This document shows positions 18,833 through 27,693 of a stretch of DNA of 64,000 bases, piece after piece. Both the position numbers and the translations under genes were made by a program. Source of the stretch: an uncultured Microbacterium sp. (GTDB lineage: Bacteria; Actinomycetota; Actinomycetes; Actinomycetales; Microbacteriaceae). The notes below the pieces were generated by a model. That model was not told where the DNA came from, did no database searches, and saw nothing but the letters and a program-made list of their open reading frames with translations. Where the stretch lies: contig NZ_CANKZA010000003.1 in the NCBI RefSeq assembly GCF_947488465.1, positions 1 to 64,000 of the forward strand, read 5' to 3'. Positions within the stretch are counted from its first letter, which is position 1. Each line of letters starts with the position of its first letter.

Positions 18833-19846
18833 GTGTCTGAAAAGTATGTCGACGACGCCGACTGGGCGACCGCTGCCGAGCAGTCCAGTGAGGATGACGA
18901 AGCCCAGGAGGGCAACATCCTCGCGGAGGAAGAGCTCGCTTCGGCCCCGGCCGAGCACGTCGCTGTCCACATCGTCGAGGACGAAGACGGGGGCGACGAC
19001 AGCGACCTGGATGACATCGACATCGACGACCCGGAGGCCGACGCCATCGTGAACGACGCACTCGAAATCGACAAGGCCGACGAGGCTGAGGCTGCCGCCG
19101 AGGTCCTCACCGACTCGCTCGCCGAAGAAGAGGCCGAGCGGGCCGAGCAGGCTGCTGACGAAGTTCTCCCGTACGACGGTCCCGACGTCAACGGAGACCC
19201 CGACGCCGCCGAGGATGCTGCGGAGCAGGACCCGTATGAGGCCTTCCGTGCCGACCTGCGCGCGCTCCCGGGAAAATGGTACGTGCTGCACTCGTACGCC
19301 GGTTTCGAGCGCAAGGTGAAGGCCAACATCGAGCAGCGCAAGAACACGCTCGAGGTCGAGGAAGACATCTACCAGGTCGAGGTCCCGATGGAGGACGTCG
19401 TCGAGATCAAGAACGGTCAGCGCAAGATGGTCACGCGCGTCCGGATTCCCGGCTACGTGCTCGTCCGCATGGAGCTCAACGAAGACACCTGGTCGGTTGT
19501 CCGCCACACGCCCGGTGTCACCGGTTTCGTCGGCAACGCGCACAACCCGATCCCGCTCCGCTTCGAAGAGGCTTTCAACATGTTGAAGTCGCTCGTGCAG
19601 GTGACCGAGAGCGCCCCCGCCAAGGGCAGCGGCGCCAAGGGTTCGGCCACGCAGGCGCGCAGCGTCATCACCGAGGTCGACTTCGAGGTCGGCGAGACCA
19701 TCACGATCAAGGAAGGTTCGTTCGCGGGCCTGCCCGGATCGATCAGCGAGATCAAGCCGGAGAGCGGAAAGCTCACCGTCCTTGTGTCGCTGTTCGAGCG
19801 TGAGACCCCGGTCGAGCTCAGCTTCGACCAGGTCACCAAGCAGTGA
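18833..19846 (+). CDS. nusG: Transcription termination/antitermination protein NusG
   Basis: A 337-residue NusG. The NGN domain begins near residue 145 ([22 protein letters not shown]) and binds RNA polymerase; the KOW domain is at about 280-337 ([23 protein letters not shown]). The first 140 residues are a highly acidic, low-complexity extension rich in Glu, Asp and Ala. Long N-terminal extensions are known in actinobacterial NusG, whereas the core enzyme of other bacteria is about 180 residues. The GTG start is preceded by AGAGAACGCAC. Confidence 0.95.
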   Translation: MSEKYVDDADWATAAEQSSEDDEAQEGNILAEEELASAPAEHVAVHIVEDEDGGDDSDLDDIDIDDPEADAIVNDALEIDKADEAEAAAEVLTDSLAEEEAERAEQAADEVLPYDGPDVNGDPDAAEDAAEQDPYEAFRADLRALPGKWYVLHSYAGFERKVKANIEQRKNTLEVEEDIYQVEVPMEDVVEIKNGQRKMVTRVRIPGYVLVRMELNEDTWSVVRHTPGVTGFVGNAHNPIPLRFEEAFNMLKSLVQVTESAPAKGSGAKGSATQARSVITEVDFEVGETITIKEGSFAGLPGSISEIKPESGKLTVLVSLFERETPVELSFDQVTKQ

Positions 19847-19856
19847 GTCGAGGCGG

Positions 19857-19881
19857 ATCAATGCTGCGGAGCAGCGTTGAT
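19857..19881 (+). terminator. Hairpin after nusG
   Basis: 11-bp stem (ATCAATGCTGC / GCAGCGTTGAT, one G-T pair) with a 3-nt loop, starting 10 nt after the nusG stop. It lacks a U tract, so it may process or partly terminate the message before rplK. Confidence 0.5.
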
Positions 19882-19894
19882 GCGCCTGCGACTC

Positions 19895-19931
19895 AGGTTG
19901 AGTAGCCGCCGTCGGCGGCGTATCGAAACCT
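19895..19931. repeat. REP-like palindromic repeat between nusG and rplK
   Basis: An imperfect palindrome: AGGTTGAGTA, a GCCGCC-GTC-GGCGGC hairpin, then TATCGAAACCT. The same end sequences (GGTTTCGATACG ... TACTCAACC) recur as dispersed intergenic repeats in Microbacteriaceae, from memory. Only one copy is in this window. Confidence 0.6.
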
Positions 19932-20036
19932 CATACAGACTTCTCGGGTTTCGGCCCGGGGGAACCGCGATCCGGAGATGCCGGATGCGCGGGAGAACGG
20001 ATGCCGCCGGTATCCGCTCGAGGAAAGGAAATGAGA

Positions 20037-20468
20037 ATGGCACCCAAGAAGAAGGTGACCGGCCTGATCAAGCTCCAGATCAAGGCTGGCGCCGCCAACC
20101 CGGCGCCGCCGATCGGGCCCGCGCTCGGTCAGCACGGCGTGAACATCATGGAGTTCTGCAAGGCGTACAACGCGGCGACCGAGTCGCAGCGCGGCAACGT
20201 CATCCCCGTCGAGATCACCGTCTACGAGGACCGCAGCTTCACGTTCATCCTGAAGACCCCGCCGGCCGCAGAGCTGATCAAGAAGGCCGCTGGTGTGGCC
20301 AAGGGTTCGTCCACGCCCCACACCACCAAGGTCGCGAAGCTCACCAAGGACCAGGTCCGCGAGATCGCCGAGGCCAAGATGCCTGACCTGAACGCGAACG
20401 ACATCGAGGCTGCCTCGCTGATCATCGCCGGCACCGCCCGTTCCATGGGCATCACGGTTGAGGGCTGA
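20037..20468 (+). CDS. rplK: 50S ribosomal protein L11
   Basis: A 143-residue L11 ([42 protein letters not shown]), part of the GTPase-associated centre with 23S rRNA. The ATG at 20037 is chosen over the ATG at 20031 because AAGGAA lies 6 nt before it and gives the standard length. Confidence 0.97.
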
Positions 20469-20482
20469 GGGAGATAACGAAC

Positions 20483-21172
20483 ATGTCCAAGTCCAAGGCT
20501 TACGAAGCAGCAGCGGCGAAGATCGACCGCTCCACGTTCTACAACGCCACCGAGGCGGTGCACCTGGCAAAGGAGACCGGCTCGAAGAAGTTCGACTCCA
20601 CGGTCGAGGTCGCGCTGAAGCTCGCTGTCGACCCGCGCAAGGCGGACCAGATGGTCCGCGGCACGGTCATCCTGCCCCACGGCACGGGCAAGACCGCCCG
20701 CGTCATCGTGTTCGCGACGGGTCCGGCCGCCGAGGCTGCCATCGCCGCGGGCGCCGATGAGGTCGGCGGCGCCGAGCTCATCGAGCGCGTCGCCGGAGGG
20801 TGGGTCGACTTCGACGCCGCCGTCTCGACGCCCGAGCTCATGGGTCAGGTGGGTCGCCTGGGTAAGGTCCTGGGTCCCCGCAACCTCATGCCGAACCCGA
20901 AGACGGGCACCGTCACTCCGAACCCGGCCAAGGCCGTCGAGGATATCAAGGGCGGAAAGATCGCCTTCCGCGTCGACAAGCACGCCAACGTGCACTTCGT
21001 CGTCGGCAAGGTCTCGTTCACGGCCGAGCAGCTCGAAGAGAACTTCAGCGCGGCGATCGAGGAGATCATCCGTCTGAAGCCCTCCAGCGCCAAGGGCCGC
21101 TACATCCAGAAGGGTGCCGTGTCGACCACGTTCGGCCCCGGCATCCCGCTGGACGTCAACGCCTTCGCCTGA
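20483..21172 (+). CDS. rplA: 50S ribosomal protein L1
   Basis: A 229-residue L1 with the signature [18 protein letters not shown]. It binds 23S rRNA at the L1 stalk, and in other bacteria represses the rplKA message. It starts 14 bp after rplK behind GAGGGAGAT. Confidence 0.97.
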   Translation: MSKSKAYEAAAAKIDRSTFYNATEAVHLAKETGSKKFDSTVEVALKLAVDPRKADQMVRGTVILPHGTGKTARVIVFATGPAAEAAIAAGADEVGGAELIERVAGGWVDFDAAVSTPELMGQVGRLGKVLGPRNLMPNPKTGTVTPNPAKAVEDIKGGKIAFRVDKHANVHFVVGKVSFTAEQLEENFSAAIEEIIRLKPSSAKGRYIQKGAVSTTFGPGIPLDVNAFA

Positions 21173-21191
21173 TCTCACGATCGCGCGAGAC

Positions 21192-21224
21192 AGAAGGGCC
21201 TCACCTCTCAGGTGGGGCCCTTCT
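21192..21224 (+). terminator. Terminator of secE-nusG-rplKA
   Basis: 14-bp stem AGAAGGGCCTCACC / GGTGGGGCCCTTCT (one T-G pair) with a TCTCA loop, 19 nt after the rplA stop. Confidence 0.8.
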
Positions 21225-21253
21225 GCATGCCTTCATTGTGCCGGTTTGACGTG

Positions 21254-21910
21254 TCAGTGCGGGAGGACCAGGCTGACCGCGATCGCGAACATCACGACGG
21301 CGATGATCGCGTCCAGGATCCGCCATGCTCGGGGCGTCGAAAGCACCCGGCTGAGGAAGCGCGCACCGAGGGCGAGTGAGAAGAACCACACCATCGAAGC
21401 CCCGATCGCGCCGAGGGCAAAGAGCCAGCGCGCATCGCCGTAGGTGGCGGCCACCGAGCCGAGCAGAAACACCGTGTCGAGGTAGACATGCGGGTTCAGC
21501 CAGGTCAATGCGAGACACGTCGCGAGGACGGGGGCAAGCCGCGAGGTCGAGACCTCGGTTCGAGCGCTCACGCTCGGACCGGTCGGCAGACTGCGTGGCG
21601 CGGGGTCGATCGACAGCGTGTCGCCGGAAGGACGTATCGCGCGGCGCGCGGCCAGGACGGCATACCCCGTCAGGAACAGCGCACCGGCCCACCGGACGAC
21701 CTCGATCACGCGCGGCGCAGCCTCGAGGATCGCTCCGAGACCCGAGACCCCGACGACGATCAGGGCGGCGTCCGAGACGGCGCACACCGCCGCAACCGCG
21801 AGAACGTGCTCGCGACGGATCCCCTGGCGCAGCACGAAGAGATTCTGCGCGCCGATCGCGACGATGAGCGAGAGGCCGAGGCCGAAGCCGGCGAGGACGG
21901 TGGGGATCAC
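21254..21910 (-). CDS. lysE: LysE/ArgO-family amino acid exporter
   Basis: A 218-residue membrane exporter with about six helices and the family hallmark VAIGAQNLFVLRQGIRREHV near the N-terminus; the second half repeats the pattern as CLALTWLNPHVYLDTVFLLG. LysE and ArgO export lysine and/or arginine when they accumulate. The GTG start is 7 nt after TAGCGT, so it is probably leaderless. It is divergent from an ArgP/LysG regulator 69 bp away, the standard arrangement. Confidence 0.92.
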   Translation of the reverse strand: MIPTVLAGFGLGLSLIVAIGAQNLFVLRQGIRREHVLAVAAVCAVSDAALIVVGVSGLGAILEAAPRVIEVVRWAGALFLTGYAVLAARRAIRPSGDTLSIDPAPRSLPTGPSVSARTEVSTSRLAPVLATCLALTWLNPHVYLDTVFLLGSVAATYGDARWLFALGAIGASMVWFFSLALGARFLSRVLSTPRAWRILDAIIAVVMFAIAVSLVLPH

Positions 21911-21917
21911 ATCTCGA

Positions 21918-21973
21918 ACGCTACGGTCGACGGGAGATGAAGTCCAGTTCAGATATCTTCACCTGCGTAAGCT
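21918..21973. promoter_or_regulatory. Divergent lysE / argP promoters
   Basis: Two -10 hexamers face outward in the 69-bp gap: TAGCGT on the minus strand (21918-21923, 7 nt before lysE) and TAAGCT on the plus strand (21968-21973, 6 nt before argP). Both genes therefore appear leaderless. The space between holds the likely ArgP site. Confidence 0.5.
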
Positions 21974-21979
21974 GAGCTC

Positions 21980-22867
21980 ATGCTCCGTGTCCCGGCCGAT
22001 CTCGCTCTCACGCTGGCTGCGGTTCTCGATGAAGGCAGCCTGGATGCCGCCGCCCGCCGGCTCCATGTGACCCCGTCGGCGGTGAGTCAGCGGATCAAGA
22101 CGCTCGAGGAGCACGTCGGGCGCGTGCTCCTGGTCCGTGCGAGGCCGGTGCGCCCGACGACCGCGGCGCATGCCGTGGTCCGCTACGCGCGCCAGATCGC
22201 GCTTCTCGAGCATGAGGCTGTCGCGGCACTCGGCGGTGCGGATGGGGCACTGCTCAGCATTCCGCTCGCCGTCAACGCGGACTCGCTGGCCACCTGGTTT
22301 CTGGCTCCGCTCGCGCGCGTCGCGGAGCGGCATCCGCTCGTGTTCGATCTGCATCGCGACGATCAGGACTTCACCGCCGAGCTGCTGGAATCCGGGACCG
22401 TCATCGGCGCCGTCACATCGCGCGCACAGCCCGTCGCGGGATGCCGGGTGAGCGCGCTCGGTACCCTCCGCTATGAGGCGGTCGCGACCCCGGAGTACTC
22501 CGCCCGCTGGTTCGCGGACGGTGTCACGGCGCCCGCATTGACGCATGCGCCGCTGATCGATTTCGACCGTCGTGATGATCTTCAGTCCCGTTGGCTGTCG
22601 TCATACGGCGTCGATCCGACGCATCCACCCCGCCACCGCGTGCCCGCCTCCCACGACTTCGCGACGGCCACGACACTCGGATTCGGCTGGGCGCTCCTGC
22701 CGCGGTTCCAGTCGCAGGCGCACCTGGATGCTGGTCGACTCATCTCGCTGGGCGGGCCACCCGTTGATGTCCCGCTCTACTGGCAGCAGTGGAACCTCGC
22801 CTCCGACGTTCTCGATGCCGTCGCCGGCGAGATCATCACCGAGGGGCGACGCGTCCTGACGCACTGA
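21980..22867 (+). CDS. lysG: LysR-family regulator ArgP/LysG
   Basis: A 295-residue LysR-type regulator with an N-terminal winged helix (LALTLAAVLDEGSLDAAARRLHVTPSAVSQRIKTLEEHVGRVLLVR) and a C-terminal effector domain. ArgP/LysG senses lysine or arginine and activates the exporter gene next to it. The stop codon is 1 bp from the stop of the convergent oxidoreductase gene, leaving no room for a separate terminator. Confidence 0.9.
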   Translation: MLRVPADLALTLAAVLDEGSLDAAARRLHVTPSAVSQRIKTLEEHVGRVLLVRARPVRPTTAAHAVVRYARQIALLEHEAVAALGGADGALLSIPLAVNADSLATWFLAPLARVAERHPLVFDLHRDDQDFTAELLESGTVIGAVTSRAQPVAGCRVSALGTLRYEAVATPEYSARWFADGVTAPALTHAPLIDFDRRDDLQSRWLSSYGVDPTHPPRHRVPASHDFATATTLGFGWALLPRFQSQAHLDAGRLISLGGPPVDVPLYWQQWNLASDVLDAVAGEIITEGRRVLTH

Positions 22868-22868
22868 G

Positions 22869-23903
22869 TCAGCCTTCGCCGATCGACAGGACGACTTTGC
22901 CGCGCGTGTGGCCCTTCTCCAGCTCGCGATGCGCGGCAGCGGCCTCAGCGAGGTCGAAGACGCGGTCGACGTAGACCTGGATCGCGCCGGATTCCAGCAG
23001 GCGCCCGAGCGTGGCCAACACGCCACCGTCCGGAGTCACCTTGTATGACGTCGCGCGGACACCCGCCGCGGCGGCGGCCGACGCATAGTCGGGCCAGCCA
23101 CCCGTGGGTACCAATACGTACAGACCGCCGGGGCGGAGCACGGTGAGTGAGCGCGTGCCGGTGTCATCGTGCACGTTTCCGACCAAGTCGATGACAACGT
23201 CGACCTCCCCGACGATGTCTTCGAAGCGGGTGCTCGCATAGTCGATCACGACGTCGGCGCCGAGATCACGGAGCCATGCGAGGTTCGTCGCTGAACCGGT
23301 GGCTGTCACGTGCGCGCCGAAATACGCGGCGAGCTGAACGGCGAAATGCCCCACACCACCGGACCCCGCGTGGATCAGCATCCGCTGTCCTTCGTGGGCG
23401 TGGGCGGTCTCGACCACGAGCCCCCACGCGGTGAGTGCCGCCAGAGGCACGCCCGCGGCCTCGACGTGGGAGAGTGAGGCGGGCTTGCGCGCCACAGACA
23501 GAGTGGGGACGACGGCATAATCCGCATAGGTTCCCCCCGTGCGCGGAAAAGCGACCATCCCGAAGACCTCGGTACCGACCGGCAACGGGTGCGCCTCGAA
23601 CGGGGTCGCGACCACGATGCCGCTGAAGTCGAACCCCAGTGTGCTCGGGAACGACGCGATCGCGCCGCTCACGCCCGCGCCGCTGCGTGTCTTCACATCG
23701 ATCGGGTTCACGCCGGCCGCCATGACCCGCACGAGCAACTCGCTGATCACGGGGCGTGGGAGGGGCATCGCCACCTCGTGCAGGACCTCGCTGCCGCCCA
23801 CCGCGTCGAAGACGACCGCGCGCATCTGCTCGGGCAGGGCTGACACGACCAAGGGTGACGGTGCGTCTGCGGGGGATGTCGCCCGTAGCGGCCGAAATCT
23901 CAT
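22869..23903 (-). CDS. NADP-dependent quinone oxidoreductase (zinc-less MDR)
   Basis: A 344-residue medium-chain dehydrogenase/reductase of the quinone oxidoreductase type (RVMAAGVNPIDVKTRSG; cofactor motif LIHAGSGGVGHFAVQLAAYFGAHVTATGS). No structural-zinc cysteine cluster is present, fitting a zinc-independent reductase of quinones or enones. The ATG at 23903 follows GGAAGGAG and is preferred to the shorter start at MRAVVFDAVGGSEV. Physiological substrate unknown. Confidence 0.85.
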   Translation of the reverse strand: MRFRPLRATSPADAPSPLVVSALPEQMRAVVFDAVGGSEVLHEVAMPLPRPVISELLVRVMAAGVNPIDVKTRSGAGVSGAIASFPSTLGFDFSGIVVATPFEAHPLPVGTEVFGMVAFPRTGGTYADYAVVPTLSVARKPASLSHVEAAGVPLAALTAWGLVVETAHAHEGQRMLIHAGSGGVGHFAVQLAAYFGAHVTATGSATNLAWLRDLGADVVIDYASTRFEDIVGEVDVVIDLVGNVHDDTGTRSLTVLRPGGLYVLVPTGGWPDYASAAAAAGVRATSYKVTPDGGVLATLGRLLESGAIQVYVDRVFDLAEAAAAHRELEKGHTRGKVVLSIGEG

Positions 23904-24087
23904 CCTCGCTCCTTCCGCGTGCGTGTCGACGTCGGCAGCACGTGCTGTGTGTAGACACAAGTCAACCGCGTCATTGTCTCGCCGATGTTACGCGGGTGCT
24001 ACCGGGGAGAGAAGGATCCGCCGTCAGGCCCGGGCGGTGAGAGCGGACGTCGGAATCCGATCCTCGATGTCATCCGGTCACTGGTAG

Positions 24088-24546
24088 CTACTCCGTCGGC
24101 CGGGTACCCGTCGTGAGCGCGTGCAGGAGAGCCGTGAGCCGATGGATGTCGTCGAGCTCCCATTCGGCGAGTGACTCGTGCAGGCCTCTCTCTTGGGGGC
24201 GGCGCGCCGCCTCCAGGCGTTCCAGGCCCTGGGGTGTCGCAGAAAGCAGGCTCGAGCGGCCGTCGGACGGATCCGGCGTGCGCTGGATGAGCCCGAGGGT
24301 TTCGAGCTCGCGTACGGTCCGGCTGATCTGACCCTTGTCGAGTATGAGCAGTTCTGCGAGCGCCGATGACGTGATGGACTCGCGGCGGACGATCGTCGTG
24401 AACAGCTTGTACGCTCCGGGGAGCATTCCGGGGCTGATCCGGTGTGCGGCATCGGAGATCAGCCGCCGAAACTGACCGATCAGTTCCCCGAACTGCGACT
24501 CCAGCGCGCGGACGGCGTCGGCGCGCGCCCCGGCATCCTCAGTCAT
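24088..24546 (-). CDS. MarR-family repressor of the adjacent efflux pump
   Basis: A 152-residue MarR winged-helix protein (ITSSALAELLILDKGQISRTVRELETLGLIQRTPDPSDGRSSLLSATPQGLERLE). It overlaps the end of the MFS gene by 8 bp, so both sit in one operon. Three copies of a GTTGA-N6-TCAAC palindrome cover the operon promoter and are the probable binding sites. Such pairs usually form a drug- or phenolic-inducible efflux circuit. Confidence 0.88.
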   Translation of the reverse strand: MTEDAGARADAVRALESQFGELIGQFRRLISDAAHRISPGMLPGAYKLFTTIVRRESITSSALAELLILDKGQISRTVRELETLGLIQRTPDPSDGRSSLLSATPQGLERLEAARRPQERGLHESLAEWELDDIHRLTALLHALTTGTRPTE

Positions 24547-26245
24547 CCGATCCACGCTCCCGGGCTCCCGTGCGCACCGGGCCGGTCGCCGTGAGGGTCG
24601 CCATCGCTTCGGGGACCGAGACGGTCGCGAGATCGGCCTCGCCGGCATGCAGGCGTTCGGCGGTCGTCATGGTCGTCAGCGGCTTGTTCGGGAGGAACAC
24701 GATGGCCAAGAGTGAGATGACGGCGAACGGGACGGCGATCAGGAACGAGTGCGAGATACCGTTCGCGTAGATGTCCTCGAACACGACGCGCAAGGTTTCG
24801 GGCATGGCCGACACCTGGGGGAGCGTGCCGGACTGCAGTTGTTCACCCCAGTACTGCGCATTGTCGCCGAGCGTCGCAAGGGCCGCCGAGATGTCGTCCT
24901 TCCGGTCGGCGACGAGGTCGATCACGCGAGCGGCGAGCGCGGCGCCCATGACCGACACACCGATCGTGCCGCCGAGGCTCCGGAAGAATGTGACGCCGGA
25001 GCTGGCGACACCGATCTCGTCGGGCCGTGTGGTGTTCTGCACGACGAGCACGAGGTTCTGCATCGTCATGCCGACGCCCGCGCCGAGCAGGAACATGTAC
25101 ACCGAGACGAGGACGAAGTTCGTGTCGTAGTGGATCGTCGACAGCATCGTGGAACCGGCGATGAGCAGCACAGCGCCGACGATCAGGTAGGGCTTCCACT
25201 GCCCGTACTTCGTGACGAGCGCGCCGACACCGATGGAGGAGATCAGGAGCCCACCGATCATCGGGATCGTCATGAGACCGGCTTCGGTGGGGGTGGCGCC
25301 GCGGGCGAGCTGCATGTACTGGCTGAGGAAGACGGATGCTCCGAACATGGCGATGCCGGTGGCGATCGATGCGATCACCGAGAGCGTGAAGGTACGGTTC
25401 CGGAAGAGTGTCAGCGGGATGAGCGGTTCCTTCGAACGCAGCTCGACGACGATGAACAGCACCGCGGCCAGCAGTGCGCCGCCGACCATGAGCACGCTCG
25501 ACAGGCTCCACCAGTCGTTGTTGGCGAGATCGGCCCAGGCGCCCTGCGTCGCGGTTCCCGCGTTGGTCACCCAGATCAGCAGCAGGGAGACCGCCGCCGA
25601 CAGCAGCACGATGCCGAGATAGTCGATCGAGGTCTTCTTCTGGGGGCGGGCGGGCACGTGCAGCGTCGCCTGCACGAGAAGCAGCGCGCCGACGGCGAAC
25701 GGCAGGGCGACGAAGAAGTTCCAGCGCCATCCCCAGGCATCCGTGATCAGGCCGCCGAGGAGCGGGCCACCGATCGTGGCGACGGCCATGACCGCGCCGA
25801 ACAGACCCATGTAGCGGCCACGCTCACGCGGGCTGATGATGTCGGCCATCAGCACTTGGCTGAGCGCGGCGAGGCCACCCGCGCCGACACCCTGCACGGC
25901 GCGGAAGGCGATCATCACCTCGGCGTTCTGCGAGAAGCCGGCGGCCGCCGTCGCGAGGACGAAGATCACGATCGCGATCTGGAAGAGGAGCTTGCGGTTC
26001 GTGAGATCGGCAAGCTTTCCCCAGATGGGGGTCGAGATCGCGGTCGTCAGGAGGGTCGCCGTGACGACCCAGGTGAAGGCCGTCTGGTTGCCGTCGAGGT
26101 CGTGAATGATGACCGGGAGCGATGTTGAGACGACAGTCGAGGCAAGCATCGAGACGAACATGCCGAGGAGGAGGCCGGAGAGAGCCTCGAGCACCTGGCG
26201 CTGAGTCATGCGCGGCTTCGGGAGCGCTTCGGAGGATGAAGACAT
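24539..26245 (-). CDS. MFS multidrug exporter, DHA2 (14-TM) family
   Basis: A 568-residue transporter of the EmrB/QacA drug:H+ antiporter family with about 14 membrane segments. The family motifs are GKLADLTNRKLLFQIAIVIF (motif A), AVQGVGAGGLAALSQVLMADI and FFVALPFAVGALLL. The tail ends in a long hydrophilic segment. The start ATG has AGAGGACCC upstream. Exported compounds are unknown. Confidence 0.9.
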   Translation of the reverse strand: MSSSSEALPKPRMTQRQVLEALSGLLLGMFVSMLASTVVSTSLPVIIHDLDGNQTAFTWVVTATLLTTAISTPIWGKLADLTNRKLLFQIAIVIFVLATAAAGFSQNAEVMIAFRAVQGVGAGGLAALSQVLMADIISPRERGRYMGLFGAVMAVATIGGPLLGGLITDAWGWRWNFFVALPFAVGALLLVQATLHVPARPQKKTSIDYLGIVLLSAAVSLLLIWVTNAGTATQGAWADLANNDWWSLSSVLMVGGALLAAVLFIVVELRSKEPLIPLTLFRNRTFTLSVIASIATGIAMFGASVFLSQYMQLARGATPTEAGLMTIPMIGGLLISSIGVGALVTKYGQWKPYLIVGAVLLIAGSTMLSTIHYDTNFVLVSVYMFLLGAGVGMTMQNLVLVVQNTTRPDEIGVASSGVTFFRSLGGTIGVSVMGAALAARVIDLVADRKDDISAALATLGDNAQYWGEQLQSGTLPQVSAMPETLRVVFEDIYANGISHSFLIAVPFAVISLLAIVFLPNKPLTTMTTAERLHAGEADLATVSVPEAMATLTATGPVRTGARERGSDD

Positions 26246-26297
26246 GAAGGGTCCTCTGACAGGAGGGGGGCGGTGATGCGCGACGGTACGCGAGAAG

Positions 26298-26358
26298 GTT
26301 GAGATAGATCAACCGTTGAGACCGGTCAACTATATTCCTGTCGTTGATCCATGTCAAC
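26298..26358 (-). promoter_or_regulatory. Promoter and three operators of the MFS-marR operon
   Basis: The minus strand has -35 TTGACA (26352-26357), a 17-bp spacer and -10 TATAGT (26329-26334). Three GTTGA-N6-TCAAC palindromes sit at 26298-26313, 26315-26330 and 26343-26358. They overlap the start-site region, the -10 and the -35, the layout expected for repression by the co-transcribed MarR protein. Confidence 0.85.
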
Positions 26359-26392
26359 TATCGGGCGATACGTCGAGGGTCGGAGGGAGCGA

Positions 26393-27088
26393 TCAGTCTG
26401 CGAGCGCCAGCGCGCGATACGGCTCGCGCGATCGGCGAGGTGCCGCATCCGCCCGTACCGGACGCGGCGGCAGCGGCCGCTGGGTCGTGCGGCGATAGAG
26501 CTCATCGATGAGGTCGGTGGCGAGGCCGACGAGCGTGTCGATCTCGGCCTCGTCGCGATCGATCCACGCGCATCGCGGTTCGTCGCCCACGGGGACGAAC
26601 CCGTCGTGTTCCTCCCACACGACGAGCGTGCGCTCGGCGCCCAGGACGTGCTGCTGCCACCAGATCTGGCGCAAGTAGGTGCGGGGGATCGACCGCCACG
26701 TCTTGTTCGTGGTCTTGATCTCGCAGAGCGTCACGCGGCCGTCGGCGTCGACGGCGAGTCCGTCCGGTGTCGCGAGATGACGCTTCTCCACGACGGCGTG
26801 AAAGAGGGCGGACGACGGATGGATGCCGTGGGTCGCCGCCACCCACGCGGCGATCTCCGGCTCGCGCCGGCGGCCGTGGTCGGTGTAGGCGTTTCCCGAG
26901 AATCCGGATCCGCCGCCGAGCTTCGCGTCGGCGGCGCGAGCGATCGCGGCGGGGCTCGTGAGTCCGGCGACATCGGTCGCGGTGATGCCGCGCGCACGTG
27001 CCCGCATCCACCCCACGCGGTCGCGCGAATCGGCGACGACACGTGCCGCGAGGTCCGGGGCTATGCGCGCGATGCCTTCCGGAGTCAT
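26393..27088 (-). CDS. YqaJ-like recombinase/exonuclease-domain protein
   Basis: A 231-residue protein related to YqaJ/lambda-exonuclease nucleases. The core is GSGFSGNAYTDHGRRREPEIAAWVAATHG, then DGLAVDADGRVTLCEIKTTNKTWRSIPRTYLRQIWWQQHVLG, with the E-x-K active-site pattern (CEIKT) and the glutamine-rich helix (YLRQIWWQQ). Phage versions resect DNA for recombination. Here there are no other phage genes, so it is probably a stand-alone chromosomal gene. The ATG at 27088 has TAGCCT 7 nt upstream and no Shine-Dalgarno. Confidence 0.72.
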   Translation of the reverse strand: MTPEGIARIAPDLAARVVADSRDRVGWMRARARGITATDVAGLTSPAAIARAADAKLGGGSGFSGNAYTDHGRRREPEIAAWVAATHGIHPSSALFHAVVEKRHLATPDGLAVDADGRVTLCEIKTTNKTWRSIPRTYLRQIWWQQHVLGAERTLVVWEEHDGFVPVGDEPRCAWIDRDEAEIDTLVGLATDLIDELYRRTTQRPLPPRPVRADAAPRRSREPYRALALAD

Positions 27089-27095
27089 GTCTTCG

Positions 27096-27101
27096 AGGCT
27101 A
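27096..27101 (-). promoter_or_regulatory. -10 element of the YqaJ-like gene
   Basis: TAGCCT on the minus strand, 7 nt before the ATG; leaderless type. Confidence 0.45.
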
Positions 27102-27238
27102 ACCCGGGCCCGACCCACCGAAGGACCCGACACTCTGCGCCACGAGCATCTCGCCCGCCCTTCCCCTGCCCGCATACCCACCTCCCGCGGCACTCGTCCG
27201 GATCCCATGATTCGGTCGAAACAGGGGACGGGGTGGGG

Positions 27239-27622
27239 TCAGCCGCGGCGGGTGAGGGAGGCGGGATCGCGGGGCAGATAGCCGTTCTGGATGCGTTGCA
27301 CGCCTCCGAACTGGCCGATGCACACGGCGATGAACACGATCGACCAGCACGTCCAGAGCACGATCTCCCACGCATCCTGGCCGATCGCGATGCCGCGGAC
27401 GACGCCGGTGACCGTGAAGATCGCGGCCAGGCCGGCGAGCGCTGAGGTGATCAGGCGGAGGAAGAGGTCGGAGGAGAAGCCGAGGAATCGCACGGCGAAC
27501 CAGTCACCGCGGGTCGGGGAGCGGCGGCCCTGTCGGTAGGGGAGGCCGGCCCAGAACCCGGCTGCACGCGCCAGACGCCTCCCCGAGCGGTGCAGGCCGA
27601 GCAGGAGCCACACCGAGGGCAC
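27239..27622 (-). CDS. Small membrane protein of unknown function
   Basis: A 127-residue protein with a basic N-terminus (LHRSGRRLARAAGFWAGLPYRQGRRSPTRGDW) and two predicted membrane helices (FLRLITSALAGLAAIFTVTGVV; WEIVLWTCWSIVFIAVCIG). The tail FGGVQRIQNGYLPRDPASLTRRG is soluble. I do not recognise a family. The start is a GTG with no clear ribosome-binding site, so the true start could be further in. It lies alone between the YqaJ-like gene and a divergent sigma-like gene. Confidence 0.55.
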   Translation of the reverse strand: MPSVWLLLGLHRSGRRLARAAGFWAGLPYRQGRRSPTRGDWFAVRFLGFSSDLFLRLITSALAGLAAIFTVTGVVRGIAIGQDAWEIVLWTCWSIVFIAVCIGQFGGVQRIQNGYLPRDPASLTRRG

Positions 27623-27693
27623 GCCGCAGCACAGGGAGCCTCGCGAGGCGAGGTCATGGTGTGGGACTCGGTGCGGTGCGATGCGGTGACCGA

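Noticed and set aside
27085..27375. Frames antisense to the small membrane protein and YqaJ-like gene.
   Set aside because: Composition typical of shadow frames, no start signals.
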